A stretch of DNA of 64,000 nucleotides from Pterobdella sp. o SKG-2022 (lineage: Eukaryota; Annelida; Clitellata; Hirudinida; Piscicolidae), in NCBI GenBank assembly GCA_964035795.1, contig OZ038320.1:482553-546552 (forward strand), written 5' to 3'. Below the pieces are notes generated by a model. It was not told the DNA's origin. It saw only the letters and a program-made list of their open reading frames with translations, and made no database searches. Of this stretch, positions 63,036 through 64,000 are shown piece by piece. The position numbers and the translations under genes are program-made. Within the stretch, counting starts at the first letter, position 1. The number at the start of each line of letters is the position of its first letter.

Positions 63036-63092
63036 ACACACACACACACACACACACACCCATCCATCCATCCCTTCCACACACACACACAC
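63036..63092. repeat. (CA)n with ATCC core
   Basis: A CA array, then CCATCCATCCATCC, then CA again. It sits at the probable 3' end of the minus-strand LINE fragment. Confidence 0.85.
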
Positions 63093-63094
63093 CT

Positions 63095-63895
63095 TAGTCC
63101 CTAGTGCGTTTGTCCACCCAGAGGCAGGTGCGTAGAAGAGTTGGTAGAAAATTTTTTTCTATGGTTGTAGATGCCTTGCTTTTTGAAATTTAAGCCACAA
63201 TGTTCGCATTGTACACTTGTTTTTGTTCTGTGTTTTTGTCTTATGTGGTTTGCCAAGCCAGTTTTGTTGGCAGCGACTTTGTTGCATCCAGGAAACGAAC
63301 AAACTAATGATGCATTAGAGGAAGCAATGTTGCAAGTTTGATTGTTGGCAATGTTTTTTTGAATCTTGACAAAATCTTTTCTCGCCTTCTCATCTAATTC
63401 TTTTTGTGCGTTGAGCTCGTGAAGGAGTTTGTTGCGCCATTGTTTTCTCTCTCGTTGCGGTTTTCCAATCAGCCATGTTCAACTGTTTTAAGTCAGCATG
63501 AATGAGATCGTGCCATCTCTGTTTTTAACCACCTTGGCACCTTTTACCATTCATTATTTTGCTCACCAAAAGTTTTTTTTGTAGACGTTCATCAGACATT
63601 CTTTCCACATGACCCAACCACTGCAACCTTCTCTTTTGAATTAACACATCAACCCTCTCTATTTTTGTTAGGTTTCTGAGTTGGGTGTTTCTTATCTCTT
63701 CCCATAGAGAGGTTCTGGTGATTATTCTCAAGCATATATTTACGAATACTTGGAGACGTTGTGTATGATGTGTCAATAGGTTCCATGTTTCGCTGCCATA
63801 CAGAAGGGTTGGTATGATGACGGATTTGAAAAGTTTGATTTTTGTTGAAACTTTTATTTTATTTTGGTACCATATCAGCCTACTGATGCTGCGGA
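63095..63895 (-). mobile_element. LINE 3' fragment in the next UPF1 intron
   Basis: The minus strand encodes HHTQRLQVFVNICLRIITR, RRLQWLGHVERMSDERL and GKRCQGG-stop-KQRWHDLIHADL, the post-RT C-terminal block of a LINE. Further frames continue with WKTATREN and LPTLLRTCLWVD before the CA-rich end. Stops interrupt it, so it is inactive. It inserted upstream of the first visible UPF1 exon, in the same orientation as UPF1. Confidence 0.8.
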
Positions 63896-63907
63896 AGACT
63901 TGGGCTG

Positions 63908-63908
<1 letters not shown>

Positions 63909-63952
<44 letters not shown>
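63909..63952. repeat. (CA)n microsatellite
   Basis: About 21 CA units close to the right edge of the window. Confidence 0.95.
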
Positions 63953-63954
<2 letters not shown>

Positions 63955-64000
63955 ATTCTTTAGAAACAGACTCAAAGGATACTATCAGGGACCTTGATGA

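Noticed and set aside
62875..63092. Minus-strand frame with V-C-V-C as an upstream UPF1 exon
   Set aside because: Driven by the CA/TG repeat and not matching the UPF1 sequence expected before the exon at 62873.

Overview
This is a window of nuclear DNA from an invertebrate animal. The genes are split by GT-AG introns and encode conserved metazoan proteins (UPF1, RAP1, NEDD1, NDUFB7, SDF2, PAM16, NEDD8, an ODF3-like sperm-tail protein). The DNA is very AT-rich, full of microsatellites, and littered with non-LTR retrotransposon remains. I could not place it in a phylum from sequence alone. Exon boundaries were assigned by hand from splice consensus, reading phase and remembered family sequence.

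Layout. Positions 1-21.4 kb form a gene-poor, repeat-dominated region. It holds a perfect TATC array of about 180 copies, a long ATT array, decamer and 25-bp minisatellites, and two copies of one AT-rich LINE 3' end lying in inverted orientation 6.3 kb apart. From 21.4 to 23.2 kb on the minus strand is a damaged-looking gene with a transglycosylase-like domain followed by a von Willebrand A domain; one of its introns carries a perfect 60-bp-arm hairpin that recurs elsewhere as divergent pieces.

From 25.2 to 46.5 kb the window is gene-dense: ODF3/SHIPPO-like (+), a candidate secreted peptide precursor (-), intronless NEDD8 (+), a small unidentified protein (-), NDUFB7 (+) sharing a divergent promoter with it, NEDD1 (+, 16 exons), RAP1 (+, 6 exons) and SDF2/SDF2L1 (+, 6 exons). 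A block of decayed LINEs fills 46.8-51.7 kb. PAM16 (+) and UPF1 (-, 17 exons visible, N-terminus beyond the right edge) then converge tail to tail. A 5-kb UPF1 intron contains a scrambled LINE cluster and a dense array of CACCTG/CAGGTG sites; the next upstream UPF1 intron carries another LINE fragment to the window end.

The genes are mostly housekeeping functions (mRNA decay, centrosome gamma-tubulin anchoring, neddylation, complex I, mitochondrial import, ER quality control, small-GTPase signalling). I see no operon-like or pathway grouping. The features most worth checking are the secreted peptide gene, the copy of the ODF3-like 3' end placed directly in front of NEDD8, the hairpin element family and the CACCTG array.
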